From positions 1-64,000 of the forward strand of contig NZ_KI914748.1 of assembly GCF_000520515.1 (NCBI RefSeq): a stretch of DNA of 64,000 nucleotides. The letters run 5' to 3'. The notes below the pieces were generated by a model, which saw only the letters and a list, made by a program, of their open reading frames with translations, had not been told where the DNA came from and searched no databases. The stretch is from Arthrobacter sp. H20 (lineage in GTDB: Bacteria; Actinomycetota; Actinomycetes; Actinomycetales; Micrococcaceae). Positions within the stretch are counted from its first letter, which is position 1. Every line of letters starts with the position of its first letter. Below, piece after piece: positions 45,774 to 54,655 of this stretch. Made by a program: the position numbers and the translations under genes.

Positions 45774-46765
45774 CAGAGAGCCTTGGCCTTTCGGGTGCTG
45801 GTGGCCCGGCGCAATGCCCGCACCTGCTTGGTTCCGGCGACATCCGCGCCGAGGAGCTTGACGAACACGATTGCAACGAGCGCCACGTAGAGGAACAGGA
45901 TGACCGCAAAGGCCGAGGCCGAGCCGTACCGCAGCTGATTCGATTCGTCGAAGGCAAGCATGGAGAGAGTTTCGACCGATTCCTTACCTGGACCAATGAG
46001 CACAAACGGTAGGTCGAACATCCTCAGCGCATCGAGGAGGCGGAACAGCACCGCGACGAGGAGGGTCGGCTTTACGAGCGGAAGGGTGATGGACCGGAAC
46101 TGGCGCCAGAAGCCAGCACCATCGATCTTTGCTGCCTCATAGATTTCCTCTGGAATGATCTGCATGCCCGCGAGGACGAGGAGACCGATAAAGGGGGCTG
46201 TCTTCCAGACTTCAGCCACGATGATGGCCACCTTCGCGGCGACGCCTTCGGCGGTCCAGAGGGTTTCGCTGCCGATGAGGCTGTTGGCGATGCCGTCAGA
46301 TTGAAAAATCCACCGCCACAGCAAACCCGACACGGCAGTGGGGATAGCCCAGGGGATCAGGATGCTCGCGCGGAGAAAGCTCCGGCCGCGGAAGGCTCGG
46401 TTCATCGCGATCGCGAGGCAGAGCCCCAAAACCGTCTCGAGCGTGACGGTTGTGACGGTGAAGAATGTGGTGTTACCGAATGCGTTAAGGAAGCGGGCGC
46501 CCGACTCACCTACGAAGAGGTCGGCATAGTTGCCAAGCCCGACGAAGACTTCGCCTTCGGCAACGAATCCACTGGCATCGAGGCCAGACTGCTCACGGAA
46601 CATGGACTGGTACAGCGCCGAGACCAGTGGGTATGCAATGACAAGGGCCAGGACGAGGAGGGTCGGGGAGAGCAGCAGCGCTGCCATCCGGCCTTCCCCT
46701 GCGCTCCGGTTACCGGACTTTGTTCGTCCGGGCGACCGCGGAGACGCGGCGATTCTCGTGCTCAT
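45773..46765 (-). CDS. Carbohydrate ABC transporter permease (MalF type)
   Basis: The 330-residue permease has a charged N-terminal tail of about 28 residues, six membrane helices, and the EAA loop YEAAKIDGAGFWRQFRSITLP. It follows the binding-protein gene after a 78-base gap holding a long hairpin and runs into the MalG-type gene. Sugar specificity is unknown; the partner GH13 enzyme suggests an alpha-glucoside. Confidence 0.93.
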   Translation of the reverse strand: MSTRIAASPRSPGRTKSGNRSAGEGRMAALLLSPTLLVLALVIAYPLVSALYQSMFREQSGLDASGFVAEGEVFVGLGNYADLFVGESGARFLNAFGNTTFFTVTTVTLETVLGLCLAIAMNRAFRGRSFLRASILIPWAIPTAVSGLLWRWIFQSDGIANSLIGSETLWTAEGVAAKVAIIVAEVWKTAPFIGLLVLAGMQIIPEEIYEAAKIDGAGFWRQFRSITLPLVKPTLLVAVLFRLLDALRMFDLPFVLIGPGKESVETLSMLAFDESNQLRYGSASAFAVILFLYVALVAIVFVKLLGADVAGTKQVRALRRATSTRKAKAL

Positions 46766-46799
46766 GGGGTCCTCACTGGGTGCTGGACAAGTTCGGGTA

Positions 46800-46841
46800 C
46801 CTATCGTGTCCGCACGGACGGTTCCGGGCGGACACGATAGG
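46800..46841 (-). terminator. Stem-loop between binding-protein and permease genes
   Basis: Arms 46800-46813 and 46828-46841 form a perfect 14-base-pair stem with a 14-base loop, only 2 bases after the binding-protein stop. Such intergenic hairpins in sugar operons usually keep the binding protein more abundant than the permeases by partial termination or mRNA protection. Confidence 0.7.
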
Positions 46842-46843
46842 AG

Positions 46844-48166
46844 TTAATCGGCGGACAGTTCCTCGAGCTTTGACTGCATGTCGGCAAGCGCTGTTTCGGG
46901 ATCCTTATCGCCAGTAAGCGCCGCGTACGCTTCTTCTTGGATCGCCGTGGTGGTAGCGCCATACTGGACTACCTTCGGGCGGGGTTGCGCGTTCTCAAGT
47001 GATTCGAGCAGCGTGGGGTAGAACGGTCGCTGCTCCACGACGGAGGGGTCCTCGAGGAGCGACGGATACACCGGCGCACGCGAGCTCTTGTCGAGTCGCG
47101 CACGGGACTCCTCTTCGCTGGTGAAGAACTTGATGAAGTCCAGGGCTGTGGCCTTATTTGCCGTGAACGGCGAGACGGCGAGGTTGCGGCCCCCAAGGGT
47201 TGAGACGCCGGGATTCTCTCCTATACCGGGAACCGAACTGATGCCGAACTTGTCTACCACCTGACTTGAGCCGTCGGTGGCGGTCAAAGAGGCGTAAACG
47301 AATGGCCAGTTGCGAAGGAACACCACTTCGCCGTCCTGAAAGGCACGTCGCCCCTGTTCTTCGAGGTATGTGATGGCGTCACTCGCAACGAGACCGTTGG
47401 CGAAGGCATCACTCAACTGGGTCAATCCAGCCAAGGCTTCGGGCGTATCGACGGTCGGGCTACCGTCCTCGTCGAACACTGTGCCACCTGCCGACGCTAC
47501 GGCCTCCGTGAAGTTCACTGTGAGCGCCTCGTTCTTATCAAACTGGCCCGCGTAGCAAGACATGTCATCGCCCTCGGGAAGAGCAAGGATCGCGTCACAG
47601 GCGCCCTCCATTTCATCCCAGGTTGCTGGCGGCGAGTCAATCCCTGCCGCTTCCAGCAGGTCAGTTCGGTAATAGAGCAGTGCGCCATCCGTGTAGTAGG
47701 GAGCTCCGTAGAGTGTGTCGCGATAGGACGCAGCATTGACCGTCGCGGGAATCATACTGTCGGTGGGCAGCGCGTCCTCGGGAAGCGGCTGAATCCAACG
47801 GTTCGCCGCGAACTCGGAGGTCCAGACGACGTCAAGGTTCAACACACTGAAGGTGTCCGACTCAATTTGAGCGTTCTGGATCAGCTGCTGGCGCTGCTGG
47901 TCTGCGGAGTCCGGTAGCTCGATCAGGGTGACTTGCTCATCGGGATGCTCAGAATTCCATTTGTCGAGGCTGTCCTGTGCAGCGCCCGAAGCATCCCGCG
48001 AAGAGACGTAATTGATGGGGCCGCGACCCTCAAATTCCGCTTCCGACAGGGCCGTCCCTTCGTCATCGGATACTTCGCCACCAGCGCAGCCTGAAAGTGC
48101 GAGGGCGGAGATAGCAAGTGCTGCCGTGCCGAAAAGGATGTGCCGGTTGTGGCGACGTTGCCTCAT
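46844..48166 (-). CDS. Sugar ABC transporter substrate-binding lipoprotein
   Basis: The 440-residue extracellular solute-binding protein (family 1) has a lipoprotein signal ending ALALSGC with the lipidated Cys at residue 27. It shows family segments such as VTLIELPDSADQQRQQLI, NLDVVWTSEFAANRWIQPL, LYGAPYYTDGALLYYRTDLL and GGRNLAVSPFTANKATALDF. It captures the sugar for the two permeases downstream. It starts 53 bases after the lacI stop. Confidence 0.93.
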   Translation of the reverse strand: MRQRRHNRHILFGTAALAISALALSGCAGGEVSDDEGTALSEAEFEGRGPINYVSSRDASGAAQDSLDKWNSEHPDEQVTLIELPDSADQQRQQLIQNAQIESDTFSVLNLDVVWTSEFAANRWIQPLPEDALPTDSMIPATVNAASYRDTLYGAPYYTDGALLYYRTDLLEAAGIDSPPATWDEMEGACDAILALPEGDDMSCYAGQFDKNEALTVNFTEAVASAGGTVFDEDGSPTVDTPEALAGLTQLSDAFANGLVASDAITYLEEQGRRAFQDGEVVFLRNWPFVYASLTATDGSSQVVDKFGISSVPGIGENPGVSTLGGRNLAVSPFTANKATALDFIKFFTSEEESRARLDKSSRAPVYPSLLEDPSVVEQRPFYPTLLESLENAQPRPKVVQYGATTTAIQEEAYAALTGDKDPETALADMQSKLEELSAD

Positions 48167-48219
48167 GTACTGCTCCTTGTGTGATTGTTGATATTGCCGA
48201 AGGGAATTGTGAAATGCGG

Positions 48220-49203
48220 CTAGGAAGTGGCCCGGGGCGTGGCAGTTGAACCGCGCTTGATCAATCGGTGCGGAACCACCCGTGGACCGAGATCTCGTGA
48301 CCGAAGAATTTTCCTCACTGCAATCTGCCCCATTTCCTCAAGCGGCTGAGCGATGGTGCTGAGGGCCGGATGGACGTGCTGCGAGGTTGAGGTGTTGTCA
48401 AAACCAAGCACGGAAACGTCCTCGGGAACCCTTCGGCCAAGTTTTTGAAGTTCGTTGACGACAGCGGCACCCATTTCATCGCTCATGGCAAAAATGGCAG
48501 TCAGGCCCGGGTCTTGCTGAAGGAGTTCCGCCAAACCCGGCGCACCGCTTTCGTAGAAGAACGTGCCGGCGGCGGTGACCGTCGCGCAGCCGGCCTCAGT
48601 CATAGCCCGTTCATAGCCGCGCTGCCGAGGCTTTGCCACAAAAATGGATACCGGATCACCAGCGAGTAAACCGATGCGCCGATGACCGAGCATCAAGAGG
48701 TGCCGCGTGGCATCATAGGCAGCGAGTTCATCGTTGATCGCAACGCTTGGTGAACCGGAATTATCACTGATGGCAACCGAGATGATCGGGATGGCGGGGC
48801 CAAGGAGCTGACGCATCTCCGGGGTAATAACGGCCGAGATGAGAATGACCCCAGCGGCGCGGTATGTGCGAAGGGTCCTCAGGTAACCGGCGATGAAGGT
48901 GGACTTCACGCCCGTCCGGCCCAGCATGACAGCGTAGCCGTGCTCCCGGGCAGCATCCTCAACTCCACGCATCACTTCGGATGCAAGGGCATCGGACACC
49001 ATTGGCGCGAGGAGGCCGATGACTGACGTTTGACGGGTCTTGAGGGTTCGCGCGAGGGAATCGGGCTCGTAGTTGAGTTTCACAACAGCCTGTTCCACGC
49101 GCTGGCGTGTGGCGTCTGTGTAGCCCAGCAGGCCGTTGACCACCCTGGACACCGTGGCTGGTGAAACACCCGCTTCTCTGGCGACATCCCGAATGGTTGT
49201 CAC
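48220..49203 (-). CDS. LacI-family transcriptional regulator
   Basis: The 327-residue repressor has the LacI-type helix-turn-helix at the N-terminus (TTIRDVAREAGVSPATVSRV) with the hinge helix RVEQAVVKLNYEPDSLARTL, then a periplasmic-binding-protein-like sensor domain including DPVSIFVAKPRQRGYERAM and VLGFDNTSTSQHVHPALSTI. It is the first gene of the sugar operon and, with twin operators just upstream, probably represses itself and the transporter until sugar binds. Confidence 0.93.
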   Translation of the reverse strand: MTTIRDVAREAGVSPATVSRVVNGLLGYTDATRQRVEQAVVKLNYEPDSLARTLKTRQTSVIGLLAPMVSDALASEVMRGVEDAAREHGYAVMLGRTGVKSTFIAGYLRTLRTYRAAGVILISAVITPEMRQLLGPAIPIISVAISDNSGSPSVAINDELAAYDATRHLLMLGHRRIGLLAGDPVSIFVAKPRQRGYERAMTEAGCATVTAAGTFFYESGAPGLAELLQQDPGLTAIFAMSDEMGAAVVNELQKLGRRVPEDVSVLGFDNTSTSQHVHPALSTIAQPLEEMGQIAVRKILRSRDLGPRVVPHRLIKRGSTATPRATS

Positions 49204-49239
49204 GGGTTCCTCCCCTCTGAGGCCTCACAGAAAGATCTT

Positions 49240-49272
49240 TCACGCAAACGGTTTACGTAAACGGTTTCGTGA
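49240..49272 (-). promoter_or_regulatory. Tandem LacI-type operators upstream of the regulator gene
   Basis: AAACGGTTT occurs twice (49246-49254 and 49259-49267), 13 bases apart, within a larger near-palindrome flanked by TCACG (49240-49244) and CGTGA (49268-49272). This is the sequence style of LacI-family sites. It lies 37 to 69 bases before the lacI start. The rest of the 49204-49487 gap shows only a weak hairpin (GCCCCG 49429-49434, CGGGGC 49444-49449) downstream of pheA. Confidence 0.75.
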
Positions 49273-49487
49273 CTTGCAGCACTAACCGTAAGTCGGGGAA
49301 AGAGGAAATACCTCACGTTTCGTAAACACGTGGCCTAACCGCAGAATCCGATCAACATTTATTGGTCTGCCTGAGCATGCCGCACCTCCTTCAAAGTGGG
49401 CGCAGGGGTACCTTCCGAGGCGCTTTTGGCCCCGCGCCGGAGTCGGGGCGACCAAGCAGCCTGAGTGCGCTGACTGCAGGCAATCAC

Positions 49488-50429
49488 CTAATCATTCTGC
49501 TGGAGTGATTCCACCCAGATCCGCGCGGCTGTGAAGGCTTCATCAGTGGTGTGCCTGGCCACTGAGTGCTCGCGGCGGTCGGCCCTGGCATACGAACCGA
49601 GGAACCGGAGGTGGGGGCTGATCCGGTGTAAACCCTTCAACGCGTCAGCTACCCGGGCATCGGCAAGATGGCCTTCAGCATCGATGCTGAAGAAGTAGTC
49701 GCCCAGGAACTGGCCGGTAGGCCTGGACTCGATCCGGCTCAGGTTCACTCCACGCGCGGCAAACTGATCAAGGATTTCCATCAGCGCGCCTGGGTGGTCT
49801 TCTGGCAGGGGGATCACCAGTGTGGTTTTGTCAGCGCCGGTTGGTCGAGGAAGCACATTGGGCTGGCTGACCAGGATGAACCGGGTTACGGCATCTGCGA
49901 CGTCGCCGATGTGACTCCCCAACACGGCCAGGCCCAGCCGTTCAGCAACCAAGGGGGAGCAGATTGCTGCGTCGTAGGGACACTCAGCTTCCAGGAGGCC
50001 TACGGCGGCGGCTGCAGTCGATGAGCCAGGCATATATTCTGCATCGGTAATATTGCGGGAGGTCCATAATTGGCACTGCGCCCACGCGTGTCCGTGGGTG
50101 GAGATGGTGCGTACGTCCGAGAGATGAACCCCGGGTTTAGCGACGAGGACAAAGGTGATCGGAACAAGTACCTCGCGGACAATCCGCAGGGGATCGCCCT
50201 GCGCAATAGCGTCAAGGGTGGCGCTTACTCCGCCCTCGACTGAGTTCTCAATTGGCACCATCGCAGCGTCGACGACGCCGTTTCGTACCAGGTCCAACGC
50301 TGCATTGACCGTCGGCGCCGGAACCCGACGGGCGACGTCGGCGCCCGGAACCTGCAGCAGCGCCGCCTCTGTGAAGGTGCCTTCGGGGCCCAGGAAGGTG
50401 TAGGACACCTCAGTAGCGGCCATGCTCAT
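49488..50429 (-). CDS. pheA: Prephenate dehydratase PheA
   Basis: PheA converts prephenate to phenylpyruvate in phenylalanine synthesis. The 313-residue enzyme has the catalytic domain (about 1-190) with FLGPEGTFTEAAL, VPIENSVEGGVSATLD and the substrate-contacting Thr-Arg in ADAVTRFILVS, and an ACT domain with HPGALMEILDQFAARGVN and the feedback motif ESRPTG. ATG 50429 has GAGG five bases upstream; the in-frame start at 50525 has no support. No chorismate mutase domain is fused. Confidence 0.95.
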   Translation of the reverse strand: MSMAATEVSYTFLGPEGTFTEAALLQVPGADVARRVPAPTVNAALDLVRNGVVDAAMVPIENSVEGGVSATLDAIAQGDPLRIVREVLVPITFVLVAKPGVHLSDVRTISTHGHAWAQCQLWTSRNITDAEYMPGSSTAAAAVGLLEAECPYDAAICSPLVAERLGLAVLGSHIGDVADAVTRFILVSQPNVLPRPTGADKTTLVIPLPEDHPGALMEILDQFAARGVNLSRIESRPTGQFLGDYFFSIDAEGHLADARVADALKGLHRISPHLRFLGSYARADRREHSVARHTTDEAFTAARIWVESLQQND

Positions 50430-50451
50430 GGTTTCCTCAGAGGTTTCATTC

Positions 50452-50778
50452 TCATAGGACGGTGGGGGGCTGGTCGGTGTCGGAAACCATCGGCTTAGCT
50501 GCCTCAAGCCACGCACCCATCCCACCGTTGACGTTCACTGCCGTGTAGCCGTTGGCCACCAGCCACTGTGCTACCCGCTGCGAGCGGCCGCCGGTCCGGC
50601 AGATCACATGCAGGTCGGTATCCGGATCGAGCTCGTCCAGCCGGGCGGGTATCTGCTCCATCGGTATGTGGATCGCCCCGTCAATGTGTCCTGCCTCCCA
50701 TTCGTAGTCCTCCCTGACATCCAGGACGGCGGTATTCTCGGCAATCGACTCGATCGAGACGTTCTCAAACTCGTTCAT
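50452..50778 (-). CDS. Rhodanese-like domain protein
   Basis: The 108-residue single-domain protein has the rhodanese fold motifs VLDVREDYEWEAGHIDGAIHIP and the active-site Cys60 in the loop CRTGGRS. It probably handles sulfane sulphur or a related thiol; a precise partner is unknown. ATG 50778 is preceded by GGGG seven bases upstream. Divergent from the peptidase E gene, 92 bases apart. Confidence 0.9.
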   Translation of the reverse strand: MNEFENVSIESIAENTAVLDVREDYEWEAGHIDGAIHIPMEQIPARLDELDPDTDLHVICRTGGRSQRVAQWLVANGYTAVNVNGGMGAWLEAAKPMVSDTDQPPTVL

Positions 50779-50870
50779 CAGCAAACCCCTTCCGATGGGT
50801 CGTATTCCGCCCAAGCCTATAGTGGGAGGCGGGCCTCGCCCACAACGCTGCACCCACTCGGGAGGTAACA

Positions 50871-51623
50871 ATGGCTGCTGATCAACCCACTATCCTCGCC
50901 ACGTCGGGGGGCTATCGGAGAGGACGGCGAGTGGACCTCGAGTTCAACCTCCTGATGCACCACGCCGTTGAGCTCTCAGGTGTCACCGGGCGCCGCCCCA
51001 GGGTCACCTATGTGGGGACCGCTGGAGGTGACTCTCGGGAGTGGAACCAACGCTTCACCGAGGCTGCCCGAATCGCTGATTTTCAGGGGTCCTGCCTGAA
51101 CCTGTTCACGATGCCGAACATCGATCCGCTGGAGGACCACCTGCTGTCCCAGGACGTGGTGTGGGTCGGTGGAGGATCGGTGGCAAACCTTCTCGCCGTC
51201 TGGCGCGTCCATGATCTCGATCAGTTGTTCCACCGTGCCTGGCAAGCCGGTGTAGTACTCGGAGGTGTCTCAGCTGGATCCATCTGTTGGTTCCGTGGCG
51301 GAGCAACCGACTCCTTCGGACCGGAACTGCAACCGGTCACGAATGGCCTCGGGTTCCTTCCCTACGGAAACGGTGTTCACTATGACTCCGAGGAGGCACG
51401 ACGGCCGCTGATCCACCGCATGGTGGCCGCCGGAACCCTGGGTGAAACACACTGCACTGACGACGGCGTCGGGCTGGTCTATCACGGGACCACACTCGTG
51501 GAGGCAGTCAGCGAGATTCCCGGTAAGAGCGCCTACCTTGTTCGGGCCGGTGCCGGGGACAGCGTCGACGCTATAGCAGTCGAGGAACCATTGGAAACCA
51601 GACTTCTGGGGAGTAGTCAGTGA
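50871..51623 (+). CDS. Peptidase E family (S51) protein
   Basis: The 250-residue product resembles peptidase E / cyanophycinase-type S51 serine peptidases, which release N-terminal Asp from dipeptides. It has VWVGGGSVANLL and the nucleophile elbow GVSAGSICW (Ser134), plus an HCTDDGVGLVYHG segment. ATG 50871 has GGGAGG five bases upstream, and a TATAGT (50818-50823) could be its -10. The amidase gene overlaps its stop by four bases, and a peptide permease follows, hinting at a peptide/amide utilisation unit. Confidence 0.9.
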   Translation: MAADQPTILATSGGYRRGRRVDLEFNLLMHHAVELSGVTGRRPRVTYVGTAGGDSREWNQRFTEAARIADFQGSCLNLFTMPNIDPLEDHLLSQDVVWVGGGSVANLLAVWRVHDLDQLFHRAWQAGVVLGGVSAGSICWFRGGATDSFGPELQPVTNGLGFLPYGNGVHYDSEEARRPLIHRMVAAGTLGETHCTDDGVGLVYHGTTLVEAVSEIPGKSAYLVRAGAGDSVDAIAVEEPLETRLLGSSQ

Positions 51624-53038
51624 CCGAACTTCACCAGCTGACAGCCCTGGCTCAGCGTGAAGCCATTGCCCGAGGGGACCTGAGCTCCCGCGAACTGACG
51701 TCTCACTACCTGAGTCGGATCGAGGAGATCAATCCGGGGCTCGGTTCCTTCGTCACAGTGACCGGAGAGTTGGCGATGCAGGAGGCCTCAGCAGCCGACA
51801 AGCGTCGTAGCTCGTCGGCCGCGGGGACACTCCCGGTGCTGCATGGGATGCCGCTGGCGCACAAAGACCTGACCGACATCGCAGGAGTCACCACGAGCCT
51901 CGGCACCGCCGCCCTGCCCCCGGTGATCGCGACCAGTGACTCTCCGCTGGTCGCCATCCTGCGCCGCGCCGGCGCCATCAGCCTCGGAAAAACCCAAGTG
52001 CCTGAGTTTGGCTTGAGCTGCCACAGCGAGAATGACATTGCCCCGGCGGCCCGCAACCCGCTCGATCCCTCCCTGAGCCCGGGTGGCTCGTCCGGGGGCA
52101 GCGCGGCTGCGGTAGCTTCGGGCATGATCCCTTTTGCCCCGGGCAGCGACGGGGGCGGATCGGTCCGCATACCGGCGTCGGCCACCGGACTCATCGGGCT
52201 CAAGCCGAACCGTGGCCGGATACCGGCGCTCTCGGGTCAGGCCGATCTGGGCCAGCTTGTGGTGGCTGGTCCGCTGGCGCGCACGACGGCGGATGCCGCC
52301 CTTCTCCTCGACGCGATGGTGGACGCCCCGAATTATCGGGCTACCAGCGCCGCGCCGGCGCCGTCGTCGTTTCTCGACGCAGCGCTTCAAGCCGTTGGCG
52401 CCTTCCGAATTGGGGCCAGCACCCTCTCTCCGTTCGCTTCGGCATTCGAGATCACGTTGGACCCCGAAGCGCGCGCCGCCTATGAAAAGGGAATCGAGGC
52501 GCTTATCTCGGCTGGACACGACGTGGTGGACACAGCACTGACCTACGACACTCGTTACCATGAGGCGTTCCAGACCGTGTGGACGGCGTCGCTGGCGACA
52601 GCGCCCATCCCTCCCGGCACTGAGCGGCTGCTGACACCGCTTTCCCGAACGATGCGGCGGCGGGCGCTATCCAGCAGCGCTGCTGACCTGGTCACAGCGA
52701 TCGACATCCTGCGGCAGTTCGAGCAGGACACCATTGCCCAATACTCGGCGTATGACTTCATCCTTACCCCAGCGCTCGGACAGACACCTCGCCCGATCGG
52801 TTGGTACACCTCCGAGGATGGGGACACCGATTACCTCAGGCAATGCCAGTACTCCCCGTTCACCTCAATGGTCAATGTCTGTGGCCTGCCCGCCATAGCG
52901 CTGCCGACTCTGACCACTGCCGCTGGGCTGTCAATGGGAATCCAGCTCATCGGACGGCCCAGTGCCGAGGCGCAACTGCTGGCAGTGTCAGCCCAACTGG
53001 AATTGGCTGCCAGCCCGGGTGACACCTCCGCGCCATAG
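51620..53038 (+). CDS. Amidase (amidase signature family)
   Basis: The 472-residue enzyme hydrolyses an amide bond with the Ser-Ser-Lys triad: Lys in LAHKDLTD, and the Gly/Ser-rich signature GGSSGGSAAAVASGMIPFA followed by GSDGGGSVRIPAS. Substrate unknown; it is not a clear GatA because no gatB/C lie nearby and the C-terminus is divergent. The GTG start overlaps the peptidase E stop. Confidence 0.92.
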   Translation: MTELHQLTALAQREAIARGDLSSRELTSHYLSRIEEINPGLGSFVTVTGELAMQEASAADKRRSSSAAGTLPVLHGMPLAHKDLTDIAGVTTSLGTAALPPVIATSDSPLVAILRRAGAISLGKTQVPEFGLSCHSENDIAPAARNPLDPSLSPGGSSGGSAAAVASGMIPFAPGSDGGGSVRIPASATGLIGLKPNRGRIPALSGQADLGQLVVAGPLARTTADAALLLDAMVDAPNYRATSAAPAPSSFLDAALQAVGAFRIGASTLSPFASAFEITLDPEARAAYEKGIEALISAGHDVVDTALTYDTRYHEAFQTVWTASLATAPIPPGTERLLTPLSRTMRRRALSSSAADLVTAIDILRQFEQDTIAQYSAYDFILTPALGQTPRPIGWYTSEDGDTDYLRQCQYSPFTSMVNVCGLPAIALPTLTTAAGLSMGIQLIGRPSAEAQLLAVSAQLELAASPGDTSAP

Positions 53039-53054
53039 TGACACCATCGTGTCT

Positions 53055-54521
53055 ATGAGCCCACCACATAATTCCCCGCCCCGCTCGGCGGATATCTCAT
53101 TCTTCGGCCACCCTCGAATGCTGGCCCATCTCTTCAGTCTTGAAGTGTGGGAACGGTTCTCCTTCTATGGAATGCAGGCAATTCTTGCGTTCTACATGTA
53201 CTTCGAAGTCACAGACGGTGGCTTGGGCATTGAGCAGGGCCTTGCCCTGACCCTGGTCGGCGCCTATGGCGGAAGTGTCTATCTCTCAACGATTCTCGGT
53301 GCATGGCTGGCGGACCGTGTCGTGGGTTCCGAAAAGGCCCTGTTCTACTCAGCCGTCCTCATCATGCTGGGACACATCTCCCTGGCCCTCCTCCCCGGCG
53401 GGGTAGGTCTGACTATAGGACTAGCGCTAGTCGGCATCGGCTCCGGCGGGTTGAAGGCAAACGCCACTTCGCTGGTCGGCACCCTGTACCGCAAAGAGGA
53501 CCAGCGACGCGACGCCGGGTTCTCCATCTTTTACATGGGCATCAACATCGGAGCCCTATTTGGTCCACTGCTCACGGGGTGGTTGCGGGACACCGCTGGA
53601 TTCCACATCGGATTCGGCGCCGCGGCGGTGGGTATGGCAATCGGGCTAGTGCAGTACTCGATAGTCCGCAAGAACTTCTCTCCCGACGCGCACGTCGTCG
53701 AGAACCCACTTCCTCGGTCCCAATACCTCCGCTGGATCGCCATCGCAGTCGCCGCTGTTGCGGTGCTGACTGTCGCCTTCCTCATCGGCTGGATCAGCAC
53801 CGACAATCTGGCACAGGTCATGGCCTGGGCGGCCATCCTCGCGGCCGCAGGCTACTTCGCTGTCATCCTCACCAGTTCGAAGGTTTCTGCTTCGGAACGA
53901 AAGCAAACCATGGCTTTCATCCCGCTGTTTATTGCCGGCGCCGCGTTCTGGGCCCTCTACCAGCAGCTGTTCACGCTGATCATTGTTTACTCCGAGGAAC
54001 GGCTGGACCGGAACTTCTTCGGCCTTGAGATTCTGCCCGAGTGGATCGTTTCCTTCGTGCCGGTGTACGTCATCGTGCTCGCCGGCGTTTTTGCGGCGAT
54101 GTGGACCAAGCTGGGCGACCGGCAGCCATCATCACCCCTGAAGTTCGCTTTCGGATTGATTGGCATTGGCCTCGCCTACCTGATGTTCCTGCCATTTGCC
54201 GGAGGCGGCGCGAACACCACCCCGTTGATCGCCATGGCGCTCATTCTGTTGGTCTTCACTGTCGCTGAACTATTAATTTCCCCCATCGGGCTGTCGGTGG
54301 CCACCAAACTGGCACCAGAAGTCTTCAGGACCCAGATGGTTGCGCTGAACTTCCTTTCGATCTCGCTCGGGACAACAGTGTCAGGCATTCTGGCGAGCCG
54401 CTACGATCCGTCAACTGAGGGCACCTACTTCTCTGTGCTCGGCATCTCGGTGATAGTGCTCGGCGGCCTGCTGGTCATCGGCACCCCAGCCATCAAGAAG
54501 CTGATGATGGGCGTCCGCTAA
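53055..54521 (+). CDS. POT-family (PTR2) peptide MFS transporter
   Basis: The 488-residue proton-coupled oligopeptide transporter has 12 to 14 membrane helices. The PTR2 signature is seen as EVWERFSFYGMQAILAFYMYF near residues 26-46 (read as EVWERFSFYG and AILAFYMYF), then GSVYLSTILGAWLADR and SIFYMGINIGALFGPLLTGW. It imports di- and tripeptides. ATG 53055 is preferred; a GTG at 53049 is possible and neither has a clear ribosome-binding site. It follows the amidase by 16 bases. Confidence 0.92.
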   Translation: MSPPHNSPPRSADISFFGHPRMLAHLFSLEVWERFSFYGMQAILAFYMYFEVTDGGLGIEQGLALTLVGAYGGSVYLSTILGAWLADRVVGSEKALFYSAVLIMLGHISLALLPGGVGLTIGLALVGIGSGGLKANATSLVGTLYRKEDQRRDAGFSIFYMGINIGALFGPLLTGWLRDTAGFHIGFGAAAVGMAIGLVQYSIVRKNFSPDAHVVENPLPRSQYLRWIAIAVAAVAVLTVAFLIGWISTDNLAQVMAWAAILAAAGYFAVILTSSKVSASERKQTMAFIPLFIAGAAFWALYQQLFTLIIVYSEERLDRNFFGLEILPEWIVSFVPVYVIVLAGVFAAMWTKLGDRQPSSPLKFAFGLIGIGLAYLMFLPFAGGGANTTPLIAMALILLVFTVAELLISPIGLSVATKLAPEVFRTQMVALNFLSISLGTTVSGILASRYDPSTEGTYFSVLGISVIVLGGLLVIGTPAIKKLMMGVR

Positions 54522-54537
54522 GCTCCTCGATTTCCAA

Positions 54538-54570
54538 CGGCGCCAACCCCACATGAGGTGACGCCGTCGT
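54538..54570 (+). terminator. Weak hairpin after the peptide transporter
   Basis: ACGGCGCCA and TGACGCCGT pair over nine bases with one mismatch and a 13-base loop, about 16 bases after the transporter stop. No T-run. The acyl-CoA ligase gene starts about 85 bases further on. Confidence 0.4.
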
Positions 54571-54655
54571 CAACCATTCACCACCCCATTGCGCGCCGCG
54601 CATCAATGAAACAGAATGTTACCCATCGGTAACTAGCCTGATCAAAGGAGATCGC

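Noticed and set aside
51788-52561. 257-residue minus frame inside the amidase gene
   Set aside because: Arg/Gly-rich shadow opposite clear amidase motifs.
53303-54028. 241-residue + frame inside the peptide transporter
   Set aside because: Arg/His/Pro-rich out-of-frame reading of a membrane protein gene.
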